DNA of 43,818 nucleotides from Clostridium chromiireducens (GCF_002029255.1 NZ_MZGT01000046.1:1-43818), one strand, 5' to 3'. Numbered from the stretch's first letter, positions 32,198-40,873 are shown. Numbers and translations: made by a program. The notes: a model not told the origin generated them from the letters alone.

Positions 32198-33289
32198 ATG
32201 TCTACTATTTTATTAAAAAACATAAAAATTTTTAATGGTATTGAGTGTATAGATGAGGATAAAGTAGCAATCGAAAACGGATATATTACTGATAAGACAG
32301 AAGGAGATATTGAAATTGATGGAAATGGATGCACTTTGCTTCCAGGGCTCATAGATGCCCACATTCATTTATATCAAATTAAGAACCTAGAGGAAGCTTC
32401 AAGATATGGTGTTACAACTATGATGGATATGGGGACACGTTCACCGGAAGTAGTTCATAGTCTAAAAAATTTACCTGGTTTACCTGATATACGAAGCAGT
32501 TATAGTCCAGGTTTCGCTCCAGGAAGCCAAGTTCCAGCTAAAATGGATTATCCTGATTCTGCCCTTGTAACAAGTGCAGATGATGCAGAGCGCTTTGTGA
32601 AGGAACAGATATCATATGGTGCAGATTACATTAAAGTTATGATAGAGGGCCAAGGTGTAGGTGTTAAAGATACGCTATTTCCACCGGAGATTCTTGCTGC
32701 TATTGTCGCCAAGGCTCACACTTATGATAAAAAAATCATTGCACATGTAACTTCTTCTAATGCTTTTAAAGCTGCAATAGAAGGGGGAGTGGATGTGGTA
32801 ACACATATTCCCTTTGCTGAACCTTTAACAGAAGAGGTTATTCAGTTGATGAAAAAAAACGGCACTGTGTCAGTTCCTACTATGGTAACAATGAAAGGAA
32901 TTGTTGAATCAATTAAAAAGTTTAATCCTAACGCGCCATTGAATTATGATTATGTTAAGGAAGCAGTTGCAAAACTTTATAAAGCTGATGTGACAATTAT
33001 AGCTGGAAGTGATTCTAATACTGACGATCCAACAACTCCATATTCTGCACCTTATGGGGTTTCACTTATTAATGAACTTGAACTAATGGTTGATGCTGGT
33101 TTTACTCCTATTCAAGCATTACAAAGTGCAACAAGTATTCCTGCAAAATACTTTGGCATGAATGATAGAGGAATTATTAAGGCAGGCTATAGAGCAGATC
33201 TTCTTTTAATAGAAGGTGATCCGACTGTAAATATTAATGACATAAAAAATATTAAACAAGTTTGGATTGGTGGAGAGAAGATTATTTAA
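32198..33289 (+). CDS. Amidohydrolase-family metal-dependent hydrolase (imidazolonepropionase-like)
   Basis: 363 residues, TIM-barrel amidohydrolase. Metal ligands are visible: GLIDAHIHLY (His55, His57), a Lys in GADYIKVMIEG that may be the carboxylated ligand, IIAHVTSS, VVTHIPF, and the catalytic Asp in AGSDSNTDD. The C terminus returns to the small beta domain (ADLLLIEGDPTVNI). Acts on C-N bonds of a small amide, prolidase- or imidazolone-like; substrate unknown. AGGAGG precedes the ATG. Divergent from the PucR-type regulator. Confidence 0.87.
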   Translation: MSTILLKNIKIFNGIECIDEDKVAIENGYITDKTEGDIEIDGNGCTLLPGLIDAHIHLYQIKNLEEASRYGVTTMMDMGTRSPEVVHSLKNLPGLPDIRSSYSPGFAPGSQVPAKMDYPDSALVTSADDAERFVKEQISYGADYIKVMIEGQGVGVKDTLFPPEILAAIVAKAHTYDKKIIAHVTSSNAFKAAIEGGVDVVTHIPFAEPLTEEVIQLMKKNGTVSVPTMVTMKGIVESIKKFNPNAPLNYDYVKEAVAKLYKADVTIIAGSDSNTDDPTTPYSAPYGVSLINELELMVDAGFTPIQALQSATSIPAKYFGMNDRGIIKAGYRADLLLIEGDPTVNINDIKNIKQVWIGGEKII

Positions 33290-33310
33290 AGCGATTGCAG
33301 TTTTATGCCC

Positions 33311-33345
33311 GCTACGGCGAACCGTATAATAAATAAATGAGATTT
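33311..33345. repeat. Intergenic repeat with CCGTAT-ATAAATAAATGAG core, copy 2
   Basis: TACGG-CGAA-CCGTA forms a short hairpin, followed by TAATAAATAAATGAGATTT. It matches the tail of the copy at 29046-29078. Confidence 0.5.
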
Positions 33346-33441
33346 ACAGCCTTATGCATTTATATATATGACTTGCCTAAGGCTGCTTTCATAGGTGAAA
33401 ATACCGCATCATAAGTAATGAAATTAATATATAACAATTAA

Positions 33442-33863
33442 TTATAACAAATTATTTTCACATTTTTCCTCATGAATTTTTTTTCTTTCTTCGTTAATAA
33501 TTTGAACTGCGTCAGGAGATGTATACTTTTCTATTTTTGAACGAATGAGGTTCATATTTTCATTAAGTTCATTTATTTGGTTTAAAATTACTTCTTGATG
33601 TGCCAAAAGTAATTTTTTCGCTCATCTATAGTACTAGCACCTAACATGCAGAAATCAATATATTTTTTAATATCTTTAAGTTGCATGCCAGTATTTTTTA
33701 AACAACAAATTGTTCCAAACAGACTTACGTCTGATTCAGTAAAAACTCTGTTTCCTGATTTATTTCTCAAAACAAATGGTAGAAGCCCCTCTTTGTCATA
33801 GAAACGAATTGTATATATAGAAACGCCAAACATCTTTGATATATCTTTTATAGTATAAGTCAA
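33442..33863 (-). pseudogene. MerR-family regulator with a one-base frameshift
   Basis: Minus strand from ATG 33863: MTYTIKDISKMFGVSIYTIRFYDKEGLLPFVLRNKSGNRVFTESDV is a complete MerR HTH. At about 33616-33621 a run of six A (CGAAAAAATTAC) shifts the frame, giving a stop at 33588. With one more A the protein continues LLLAHQEVILNQINELNENM, a coiled coil, and ends NNLL at 33442, 140 residues, a normal MerR length. Either a sequencing error, a phase-variable tract or a recent mutation. It is divergent from the SDR at 34124, its probable target. Confidence 0.8.
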
Positions 33864-34123
33864 TTTTAAAATCCCCTTTAAAATTTATTTAAATTTGTTT
33901 CATTTTAGGAAATTTGTTTTAAAAAAAGCTTGACCTAGAGATACCCCTAGGTATTAACATGAGTATAAATCATAAGAAATTAATTTTCAAGTAACTTATA
34001 TATTCTTGGATTAACATTAAAATTGATGACTAAGTTAATACTAGCTTTGAAATATAAGTAGCAGTATAAATAATGAGATATTAATTTCGAAATGGTTAAT
34101 AAATATTTAAAGGAGAAATTTTT

Positions 34124-34888
34124 ATGAATAAAAATAGCAAAATTGCATTAGTTACAGGTGGAAGTCGTGGAATTGGTAGAAATTCTGCAATATCATTATC
34201 TAAAAAGGGAATAGATGTAATTATCACTTACAATAATCAAAAAGAAAAGGCAGATGAGGTTGTAAAAGAAATTGAAGCTAATGGTGCTAAAGCTGCAGCT
34301 ATTCAGCTTGATGTGAGCGAGGTATCTACATTTGATTCCTTTGCATCTAAGTTATCAGATGTTTTAAAGGATAAATGGAATAGAGAGCACTTTGATTTTT
34401 TAATTAATAATGCTGGAATTTCAAACCATACTCGTATTTTAGAAGTTACAGAAGAAGAGTTTGATAAAATAGTTAATGTACATTTTAAAGGAGTTTTCTT
34501 TTTAACACAGAAACTAATTCCTCTTATTGCTGACAAGGGTGCAATTGTAAATACTTCAACAGGATTGACCCGTTTTACATTCCCAGGTTCTGGACTTTAT
34601 GCTGCTGCAAAAGGTGCAGTAGAAGTCTTTACTAGATATTTGGCTAAAGAATTAGGAGCTAGAGGTATAAGAGCAAATACTATAGCCCCTGGACCTGTTA
34701 ACACTGAATTTAGTGGAGATACTTATATTAAAAATCCAGAGTTGAAAGATACAATTGGTTCTTATGCTGCATTAGGAAGAATTGGAGAAGCTTCTGATAT
34801 TGGAGGTGTTGTGGCTAGTCTATGTACAGATGAAATGGGATGGGTTACCGGCCAACGTATTGAAGCATCTGGCGGTATGTTAGTATAA
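34124..34888 (+). CDS. SDR-family oxidoreductase (FabG-like)
   Basis: 254-residue classical SDR. Cofactor loop TGGSRGIG at 11-18, NNAGIS, catalytic Ser in STGLTRF and Tyr/Lys in YAAAKGAVE; C-terminal WVTGQRIEASGGM is typical of FabG-like reductases. AAAGGAG precedes the ATG. Divergent from the frameshifted MerR gene; such MerR-SDR pairs are common and often respond to toxic electrophiles. Substrate unknown. Confidence 0.9.
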   Translation: MNKNSKIALVTGGSRGIGRNSAISLSKKGIDVIITYNNQKEKADEVVKEIEANGAKAAAIQLDVSEVSTFDSFASKLSDVLKDKWNREHFDFLINNAGISNHTRILEVTEEEFDKIVNVHFKGVFFLTQKLIPLIADKGAIVNTSTGLTRFTFPGSGLYAAAKGAVEVFTRYLAKELGARGIRANTIAPGPVNTEFSGDTYIKNPELKDTIGSYAALGRIGEASDIGGVVASLCTDEMGWVTGQRIEASGGMLV

Positions 34889-34900
34889 TTAAAAGATATT

Positions 34901-34944
34901 ACTCTTAATCAACAAGATCTTATAAGCTTTCGTTGATTAAGAGT
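34901..34944 (+). terminator. Hairpin after the SDR gene
   Basis: ACTCTTAATCAAC (34901-34913) pairs perfectly with GTTGATTAAGAGT (34932-34944). There is no strong T run, but the position suggests a terminator. The remaining sequence to 35188 holds no gene I can support; a short palindrome AAAACCCCCGGGGGCTTTT is at about 35068-35086. Confidence 0.6.
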
Positions 34945-35188
34945 GCATATATGGAGCCTTTTTAAGATAAGAAATTTATATTTACTTTTATAAAATAATA
35001 AAATATTAATATATTTTATTTAGTGCTATATTCGTTCAATATCAAGTTCAGTCATTCTTCCTTCACAAAAACCCCCGGGGGCTTTTATGAGCGAAGCGAA
35101 TTTGCTAATGAACTAATCAGTGTTAAGGCTGAAAAAGGGTTTAATAACGTTATTGATGCATTTCACGTTGAAGCCGTAACATTGACCA

Positions 35189-36133
35189 TTAAAGCTGACG
35201 AGGGGAAGTACCATAATACTGTTTAAAGGCCTTATAGAAATTGCTGCTATTGCTGTATCCGAGCATATCAGCAATTTTTTCAATGGAAAGATCCGTATGA
35301 TCCAATAATAGCTTTGCTCTTCGCATACGTGATTCAGCTAGCAGAGCAGAAAAGGTCTTCCCTGTCTTTTCCGGCAAAAGACGGGAAATATAAACGGGGT
35401 GATATCCGAAATGGGATGCAATGTCATTCAATGTTACAGAATCGGAGTGTGATTCGATATATTCCATAATCCGGTCAATTAATGTCGTGCCAGTAGGTAG
35501 ATGCTGACGCTTGTACTCATAGGAAAGATACATTGCAAGGGACATGACCATAGGTTTTAAAATTTTCTGTGAGTCCTCTGTTTTATGAGCATATTCAAGA
35601 ATCATGACATTCAGCAGCTGCCAGATTGGCGAAGAAGCTGGAATTTCCAGATGAACGAACTCTTCTGCATATTTGTTTTTCTGTGGTTCCAGAAAAAAAT
35701 TAAGCATGGAGCTATCCGCTGAGAGCGCACTAAGGTATTCCCGGAAAAAGGTTTCTTTACGAATCAGTATTCCGAGAATAATACATTCGTGATCAGAATC
35801 ACGCTTAACAGCATAGCCGCTATAGGGCTGACCGATATAGCAGTCTCCTTCTTTTACCGTGATCCGATTGTTATAGTTGGCGCTTAATGCATCATAATCT
35901 CCGTGGTAAGCAAAATGAATGAAAAAAAAGTCTTGGCGGTGAAAACGCTCCTCAATTTTTTTCCCTTTAAATGCACACACCATAACTTCCTCGGATTTCT
36001 CTCCCAACCAATGCGAAATTAGTTCGTTATTTCCTGAGGACGGATCCGGGCTAAAGTCCCAATTCAGGTGCGGAAAGTCCTGACCGAGTTTTTCTAATGC
36101 GTGATCGATTTCGGTATCGCAATTCCAAGGCAT
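35189..36133 (-). CDS. AraC-family regulator with cupin N-terminal domain
   Basis: About 314 residues. The N-terminal half has a cupin-like core (FFFIHFAYHGDYDALSANYNNRITVKEGDCYIGQPYSGYAV). Two HTH motifs are at the C terminus (VTLNDIASHFGYHPVYISRLLPEKTGKTFSALL and LSIEKIADMLGYSNSSNFYKAFKQYYGTSPRQL). The frame opens at 36178, but GAAAGGAAC in front of ATG 36133 makes that the better start. Codon use is more GC-rich than the neighbours to the left. It probably controls the oxidoreductase genes on the other strand. Confidence 0.87.
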   Translation of the reverse strand: MPWNCDTEIDHALEKLGQDFPHLNWDFSPDPSSGNNELISHWLGEKSEEVMVCAFKGKKIEERFHRQDFFFIHFAYHGDYDALSANYNNRITVKEGDCYIGQPYSGYAVKRDSDHECIILGILIRKETFFREYLSALSADSSMLNFFLEPQKNKYAEEFVHLEIPASSPIWQLLNVMILEYAHKTEDSQKILKPMVMSLAMYLSYEYKRQHLPTGTTLIDRIMEYIESHSDSVTLNDIASHFGYHPVYISRLLPEKTGKTFSALLAESRMRRAKLLLDHTDLSIEKIADMLGYSNSSNFYKAFKQYYGTSPRQL

Positions 36134-36329
36134 AACAACGTTCCTTTCTTCAGATTTCTGAGCAATTCTTTCAAGCATTGCAACGTTTTTGGTAAATCAG
36201 ACATTCTTATATCTAATTGTAGGTTAAAATACGCCATAATTCAAGTTAATATTTAGCGCTGATTTGGAAGGTGAAAATCTATATGATGGAGTAGTAGCAA
36301 GAAAGTTAAAATTGAAAGGAATAGAACAT

Positions 36330-36647
36330 ATGTATAATTTTGACTTTTATATGCCGACAAAAGTATTATTTGGAGCGGGAAAACTTCAGGAACTGCATAC
36401 AGAAGTGCTTCCAGGAAAGAAAGCACTGATCGTGACATCCGGAAAAGATTTTATCAGAGCATTGGATGAACTGATCGAAGCAGTCGGATGTAAAGATCTC
36501 CGCATGAGTGATGCAGGAATTAAGGAAGAAGAGCTCACAAAGTATCCGAAGAGAATACACGAGGTGCTCGGCGGCGACATTACCGCAGCCCCGTTACCGC
36601 TTACGGATGAAGATTATCTTGAAATCTATAAGAAATCATATCGTTAA
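36330..36647 (+). pseudogene. Iron-containing alcohol dehydrogenase with a large internal deletion
   Basis: 105 residues from ATG 36330 (GAAAGGAATAG upstream). The first 40 residues (MYNFDFYMPTKVLFGAGKLQEL, KKALIVTSGK) are the N terminus of a group III Fe-alcohol dehydrogenase. The last 65 (DELIEAVGCKDLRMSDAGIK, VLGGDITAAPLPLTDEDYLE) are the C terminus. The roughly 280 residues between, with nucleotide loop and all iron ligands, are missing, but the frame is kept. The short protein cannot be a dehydrogenase. Confidence 0.82.
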
Positions 36648-36701
36648 GAGCATAATGCATGGAATAACTGTGATTTATTAAATAATTTAAGGAGGATAAA
36701 T

Positions 36702-37274
36702 ATGTCTAGAAAAAATATCGGAGCAAAGCCATACATCACACCGATGCCGGTTTTGATGATTTCTTCTTATGATGAGGCTGAAAAGCCGACCGCCATGTTA
36801 GCAGTATGGGGCGGAATCACGAATGAGACAGAAATTACTATTACCGTAGCATCCCAGAGAAACACGTTAAAGGGAATTTTTGCCAGAGGTTCCTTTGTTG
36901 TAAGTATGGCGGATGTGGAAAATGAAGTTGCCTGTGATTACCTTGGTATAACAACAGGAAATAAAGTGGAAGATAAGTTTGAGAAGTCCGGATTCCATAC
37001 AACAAAGTCCGAATTCGTAGATGCACCGATTATCGATGAGCTTCCTTTTGCCGTTGAGTGCAGAGTGAAGAGCTATGATGAGGAAACTTGGAGACTGGTA
37101 GGCGAAATCGTCAATGTAAGTCTGGATGAACGGATTCTTGGAGAAGATGGCAAGGTATCATTTGAAAAATTCCATCCGATCACTTTCGATTGGATGAATA
37201 AGGCATATCTGTCGGTTGGTGAGAAGATTGGTGATGCTTACCGCGACGGACTTCAGTTGAAAGAGAAGAACTAA
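36702..37274 (+). CDS. Flavin reductase-like FMN-binding protein (first copy)
   Basis: 190 residues with the split-barrel flavin-reductase fold (MPVLMISSYDEAEKPTAMLAVWGGITNETEITITVASQRNTLKGI, FVVSMADVENEVACDYLGITTG, DKFEKSGF, VECRVKSYDEETWRLVGEIVNVSLD). Proteins of this group bind FMN and pass electrons from NAD(P)H or act as small flavoproteins. AAGGAGG at 36690-36696. It is followed after 16 bp by a paralogue. The block is more GC-rich than the surrounding genes. Confidence 0.88.
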   Translation: MSRKNIGAKPYITPMPVLMISSYDEAEKPTAMLAVWGGITNETEITITVASQRNTLKGIFARGSFVVSMADVENEVACDYLGITTGNKVEDKFEKSGFHTTKSEFVDAPIIDELPFAVECRVKSYDEETWRLVGEIVNVSLDERILGEDGKVSFEKFHPITFDWMNKAYLSVGEKIGDAYRDGLQLKEKN

Positions 37275-37293
37275 GAGGAGGCTGTTTATTATG

Positions 37294-37863
37294 ATGAAAA
37301 ATTTAGGTCCAAACGTTTTTTCATATGGTTATCCAGCGCCGGTTTTAATGGTTGGCACTTATAATGATGATGGAACAGTCAACGTGATGAATTTGCATGA
37401 GTGTACAAGGACGAATGCAGGTGATCTTGCATTATGTATTGGTCCACGTAGTAAGACGCATGAAAACATTAAAAAGAGACGCGCATTTACTGTTGCACTG
37501 GTTAATAAGAATTTGATAAAGGAAGTGGATTACTTTGGAATTGTAAGCGGCCATAGAGTTCCTGATAAATTTGAAAAAACAGGATTGAAGGCTGTAAAGA
37601 GTGAACGCGTCAATGCCCCTATCATCGAAGGCAGTCCACTAGTCATAGAATGTGAACTCATAGAGGTTGTAAGAACAAATAATTTCACTACTGTACTTGC
37701 CAGGATTGTCAATGTAGCGGCAGATGAGTCAGTGTTAGATAAAACCGGCAGAATTGATGCCAAGAAAACAGGAATGTTATTTTTTGATTCGTTCAGCAAC
37801 AGCTATTTTTCATTAGGTGAGAAAGCCGGAAATGCATGGGTCGAAGGAAAAAAATATCTGTAA
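37294..37863 (+). CDS. Flavin reductase-like FMN-binding protein (second copy)
   Basis: 189 residues, same fold as the preceding gene (APVLMVGTYNDDGTVNVMNLHECTRTNAGDLALCIGPRSKTHENI, FTVALVNKNLIKEVDYFGIVSGHRVPDKFEKTGL, VIECELIEVVRTNNFTTVLARIVNV). AGAGGAGGCTG before the tandem ATGATG; the second ATG at 37294 is better spaced. Operon with the first copy; tandem divergent paralogues suggest a heteromeric or two-substrate system. Confidence 0.87.
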   Translation: MKNLGPNVFSYGYPAPVLMVGTYNDDGTVNVMNLHECTRTNAGDLALCIGPRSKTHENIKKRRAFTVALVNKNLIKEVDYFGIVSGHRVPDKFEKTGLKAVKSERVNAPIIEGSPLVIECELIEVVRTNNFTTVLARIVNVAADESVLDKTGRIDAKKTGMLFFDSFSNSYFSLGEKAGNAWVEGKKYL

Positions 37864-37918
37864 ATTCTTGTTTTATATGAGATTTGCATTTATATGACAT
37901 TAATACGAGATGTTAAAG

Positions 37919-38065
37919 ATGAACGATAAAATTATGTCGGTCGTTTTTGCCGGACATGGGAGCCCTATGGTGGCATTAGATAACAATGAAATTACAGAAG
38001 GTATGCAATCTAGGCTTTATGGCTATGACAGGGTTCGTTTTCGGATTATAATACACGGAACATGA
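37919..38065 (+). pseudogene. LigB/DODA-type extradiol dioxygenase, truncated
   Basis: ATG 37919 begins MNDKIMSVVFAGHGSPMVAL, then DNNEITEGMQ, the start of a 4,5-DOPA-dioxygenase-like protein with its metal-binding GHGSP. After about 30 residues the similarity ends (SRLYGYDRVRF) and the frame stops at 38065. The family has about 260 residues. Same GC-rich block as the flavin reductases. Confidence 0.65.
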
Positions 38066-38071
38066 AATGAG

Positions 38072-38117
38072 AAAAAATCGGGACTGAAAAATGCGTTTTT
38101 CAGCCCGATTTTTTTGC
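38072..38117. terminator. Bidirectional terminator
   Basis: AAAAAATCGGGACTGAAAAA (38072-38091) pairs with TTTTTCAGCCCGATTTTTTT with one mismatch. It separates the GC-rich oxidoreductase block from the minus-strand gene to the right. Confidence 0.88.
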
Positions 38118-38229
38118 CCTGTTTATAGATGACATCCGAGATTTTCATTGGTTGCTAATTAATGGCTCAATAGAATAAGACAATATAAAACTCTATTGTG
38201 CAAATATTTATCTAACCTGCTAGGGTACT

Positions 38230-39198
38230 TCATTTCTTGAGAATAGCTTTTTTACTCAAAATATGAATTCCACTCCAGCATAGCAATAATAACACCTGTG
38301 CCAGAACAACAAGCCATAGTACCTGCGTGTATCCACCTATAATGCAAAATATGGTATTAACCAGTGGAAAACCCAGGAATGTAAACATGATAAGAAAATC
38401 GTTTTTGTAATCCATAGAACTAATGACCTTACGATCCCAGAACTTGGTTAAGGTTAACACTAAAATTCCCACTGAAATTATAGTAAGTGCAATCAACATT
38501 ACCCATTGCATATTAGAAGTTCTTGGGAAAAATGGTGCCATATAATTAAAGAAATTGGATAAAGGTGAAACCAAACAAACTACAGAAAGAATGGAAGCCA
38601 AAAACGGATATATGTAGCCAATTAGTTTACTATAGCCTTTCTTTTTATGCCACCATTCACCGATTAAAATAAATGCGGTCCAGTATCCGGCTATATAGAT
38701 CCATCCTGTAAAATTCATGACAGGTTCCCCATATATGACAGGTTCACCAGGGATCGGGAAATAACTCCACCGGCCAATGATTCCTTCCGAAGTTTGAAAA
38801 ATCTGTTTTACTGCGACTGGATCCAGTGAAAAGTCAAAAATCATAGCACTAAGTCCAGTAATGAAGGGTTTAGTCCATGCCGGTATATTGATCGTCTTCA
38901 AAACACGTAAAGTTGAATAAACGATAAGAAACTCGATAATAGGAACAGTTAATGGTATATTGAATATCATTAGGATACTGTGCCCATAGGCGTAAAAACC
39001 TTCATTTCCCATAAGTCCCATAGATACCGCAACATTTTCAAAGACTGCGGCGTAGAAAAAGACAAAACATAGGAATTGCATTAATACAATCTTTGGACGT
39101 TCTTCGTTTTCAATTATATAGAAGACCATTAATGCGGCGATGATTAAAACTAAAATATCTTGAATAATCCATACAGGTACTATAGTTATATTTCCCAT
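38230..39198 (-). CDS. Carotenoid-biosynthesis-protein-like (DUF422/CruF) membrane protein
   Basis: 322 residues with about nine membrane helices. The DUF422/CruF pattern is visible: EGFYAYGHSILMIFNIPLTVPIIEFLIVYSTLRV, the motif FDFSLDPVAVKQ, GRWSYFPIPGEPVIYGEPVMNFTGW, and a C-terminal helix pair. CruF enzymes hydrate carotenoid ends, but many family members in non-pigmented bacteria have no known role. GGAGGTAACACA precedes the ATG on the minus strand, and an 18-bp palindrome covers the promoter region. Confidence 0.75.
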   Translation of the reverse strand: MGNITIVPVWIIQDILVLIIAALMVFYIIENEERPKIVLMQFLCFVFFYAAVFENVAVSMGLMGNEGFYAYGHSILMIFNIPLTVPIIEFLIVYSTLRVLKTINIPAWTKPFITGLSAMIFDFSLDPVAVKQIFQTSEGIIGRWSYFPIPGEPVIYGEPVMNFTGWIYIAGYWTAFILIGEWWHKKKGYSKLIGYIYPFLASILSVVCLVSPLSNFFNYMAPFFPRTSNMQWVMLIALTIISVGILVLTLTKFWDRKVISSMDYKNDFLIMFTFLGFPLVNTIFCIIGGYTQVLWLVVLAQVLLLLCWSGIHILSKKAILKK

Positions 39199-39226
39199 TG
39201 TGTTACCTCCATTTAAAATTATAATT

Positions 39227-39244
39227 TATTTGAACGTTCAAATA
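39227..39244. promoter_or_regulatory. TetR-type operator before the CruF-like gene
   Basis: TATTTGAACGTTCAAATA is a perfect 18-bp palindrome 29 bp upstream of the minus-strand start. TTGAACGTTCAA-type sites are typical TetR/AcrR operators. The TetR gene at 39933 is the nearest candidate. Confidence 0.65.
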
Positions 39245-39516
39245 TGTTGTATGTTAAATATATTATAAGTACACAGTGCTACTTAATCAACAGGCAGTTC
39301 GCTAACATTATGTTCGATATATTACAAATCAGATTAGTGTTGTTCGTTAACTGAATTATTTATGGCGGGAAAATAGGAACAACTCAATCATCATTTAAGA
39401 TTAAGGCAAAAAAATATTTTTGGGATTTGAAATTATAGAAAATCCATGTAGTAAATGTGGAATTATTACTGAGATTATAGTTAATACTTAAAATGAAGAA
39501 GATTAAGAATTATAGG

Positions 39517-39837
39517 CATTCTATACGAATCCAAGAGTGAGTTTTGATGGTAAGGTATTGGTATGCATCTGTAGGTGTAGAAAAAGAACCACTAGTAATG
39601 GAATTAACCACTGAATCAATAGGCATAGATGTCGGAATTAAAGAACTAGCTATATGCTATAATGGAATGACTTTTAAAAATATAAATAAAACACGATTAG
39701 TTAAGAAATTAGAAAAAGGATTACGTAGGTTGCAGCGTAAACTATCAAGAAAATATGAGTTAAATAAAGAAGGGAGGAAAGTTGTCAAAACTAGCAACAG
39801 TATAAAACTTGAAAAGCAGATTAGATTACTTCAATGA
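39517..39837 (+). pseudogene. tnpB: TnpB (IS200/IS605) fragment
   Basis: SIGIDVGIKELAICYNGMTF and KNINKTRLVKKLEKGLRRLQ are the RuvC-I region (catalytic Asp in GIDVGIK) of TnpB. Just upstream NPRVSFDGK, in another frame, is the preceding segment, joined by a frameshift near 39550. Both the N-terminal and the RuvC-II/zinc/RuvC-III parts are gone; the frame stops at 39837. A short CSKCG-containing remnant (about 39435-39490) lies upstream. No TnpA is present. Confidence 0.78.
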
Positions 39838-39932
39838 AAGTAGTATATTCTTTTAGAATTACAAAATCGGACACATTGAACAGGGAATTAAACAAGCTTT
39901 ATAAAGTTTTATAAGGTTTTGGCAACGGTATT

Positions 39933-40499
39933 ATGGCATACGAAAAAGCAGACCGCCGGGTGAAATATACAAAAATGATTATAAAAAACAGTTTACTGGA
40001 ACTTATGAAAGAGCGTCCTATCAGCAAAGTTACAGTGACAGATATATGCAAAAAAGCAGATATCAATCGCAATACTTTTTATTCACATTATGGGAATCAG
40101 TTTGAACTTCTTTCAAATATTGAAGGTGAGTTATATGAAGAAATCAGACAGGTTGCGGAACGTACTTTGAACCTTGAAACTTATGAAAAACTATCATATG
40201 AAATTTGCAAGTATATAAAAGCAAATAGCAATATATGTGGAGTATTATTTTCAGAGAACGGGGATAAAGAATTATTGAAACGTATTATTTATATCAGCCA
40301 CGAACTAAATATTGAGAAATGGAAGAAGGAAGAAAAATATATTGATCAAAAACTATTTGATAATTGGTACACATTTACCGCATATGGCACTATAGCCGTA
40401 ATAGAAAAGTGGGTCAATAGTGGTATGAAGGAAAGTCCAAGTAAAATTGCTGCTTTTATTAATAAAGCAACAGAAGCAGTATCGAAAGATTTTTATTGA
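39933..40499 (+). CDS. TetR-family regulator
   Basis: 188 residues with a TetR HTH (YTKMIIKNSLLELMKERPISKVTVTDICKKADINRNTFYSHYGNQFELLSNIE) and a TetR_C-type C terminus (TAYGTIAVIEKWVNSGMKESPSKIAAFI). The ribosome binding site is weak (AAGGTTTTGGCAACGG before ATG). It lies on the other side of the TnpB fossil from the CruF-like gene and its palindromic operator, so the two may once have been a divergent pair. Confidence 0.87.
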   Translation: MAYEKADRRVKYTKMIIKNSLLELMKERPISKVTVTDICKKADINRNTFYSHYGNQFELLSNIEGELYEEIRQVAERTLNLETYEKLSYEICKYIKANSNICGVLFSENGDKELLKRIIYISHELNIEKWKKEEKYIDQKLFDNWYTFTAYGTIAVIEKWVNSGMKESPSKIAAFINKATEAVSKDFY

Positions 40500-40640
40500 T
40501 ACTCCCTTTCATTATGATAACCGATAAATTGTACAATAACGAAAGAACAAAAGGGCGTTTGCTTGGATATATAAACACAGTGAAGATAAGCATGGGACTA
40601 TTGTTAAAAAGGGAGCATTAACATAATTTAGTCTTTATTG

Positions 40641-40678
40641 AAATACCGTATTATTCAGATGAATTTGCGGTATTTTTT
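40641..40678 (+). terminator. Rho-independent terminator
   Basis: AAATACCG (40641-40648) pairs with CGGTATTT (40668-40675), ending in a T run. Confidence 0.75.
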
Positions 40679-40784
40679 GTACAAGTAATGCGTAACTCTA
40701 ATATAATATCAAATGCTGAGCAATTAATTATTAAATGTCTGAAAAATAGAAGAGTATAGCATATTCATGAACTGATTTATGAAC

Positions 40785-40873
40785 AAAGGAGTACTAATTG
40801 AAAGGCTTACTATATTTCTAAGAATATAGTAAAGCGGCAAGGTTGGTTAAAAAACTGACCTTGCCGTTTTTTT
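40785..40873 (+). promoter_or_regulatory. Orphan attenuator-like element: short ORF, hairpin, terminator
   Basis: AAAGGAG (40785-40791) precedes a TTG-started 7-codon ORF (MKGLLYF, 40798-40821). The ORF overlaps a perfect hairpin, TTACTATATT (40807-40816) with AATATAGTAA (40823-40832). A second, GC-rich terminator hairpin follows: CGGCAAGGT (40835-40843) with ACCTTGCCG (40858-40866) and seven T. No gene on this strand follows, so it is an orphan leader or a chance set of elements. Confidence 0.4.

Noticed and set aside
35023..35226. 67-codon ORF converging on the AraC gene
   Set aside because: Its end overlaps the antisense of the AraC C terminus, it has no ribosome binding site and no family pattern.
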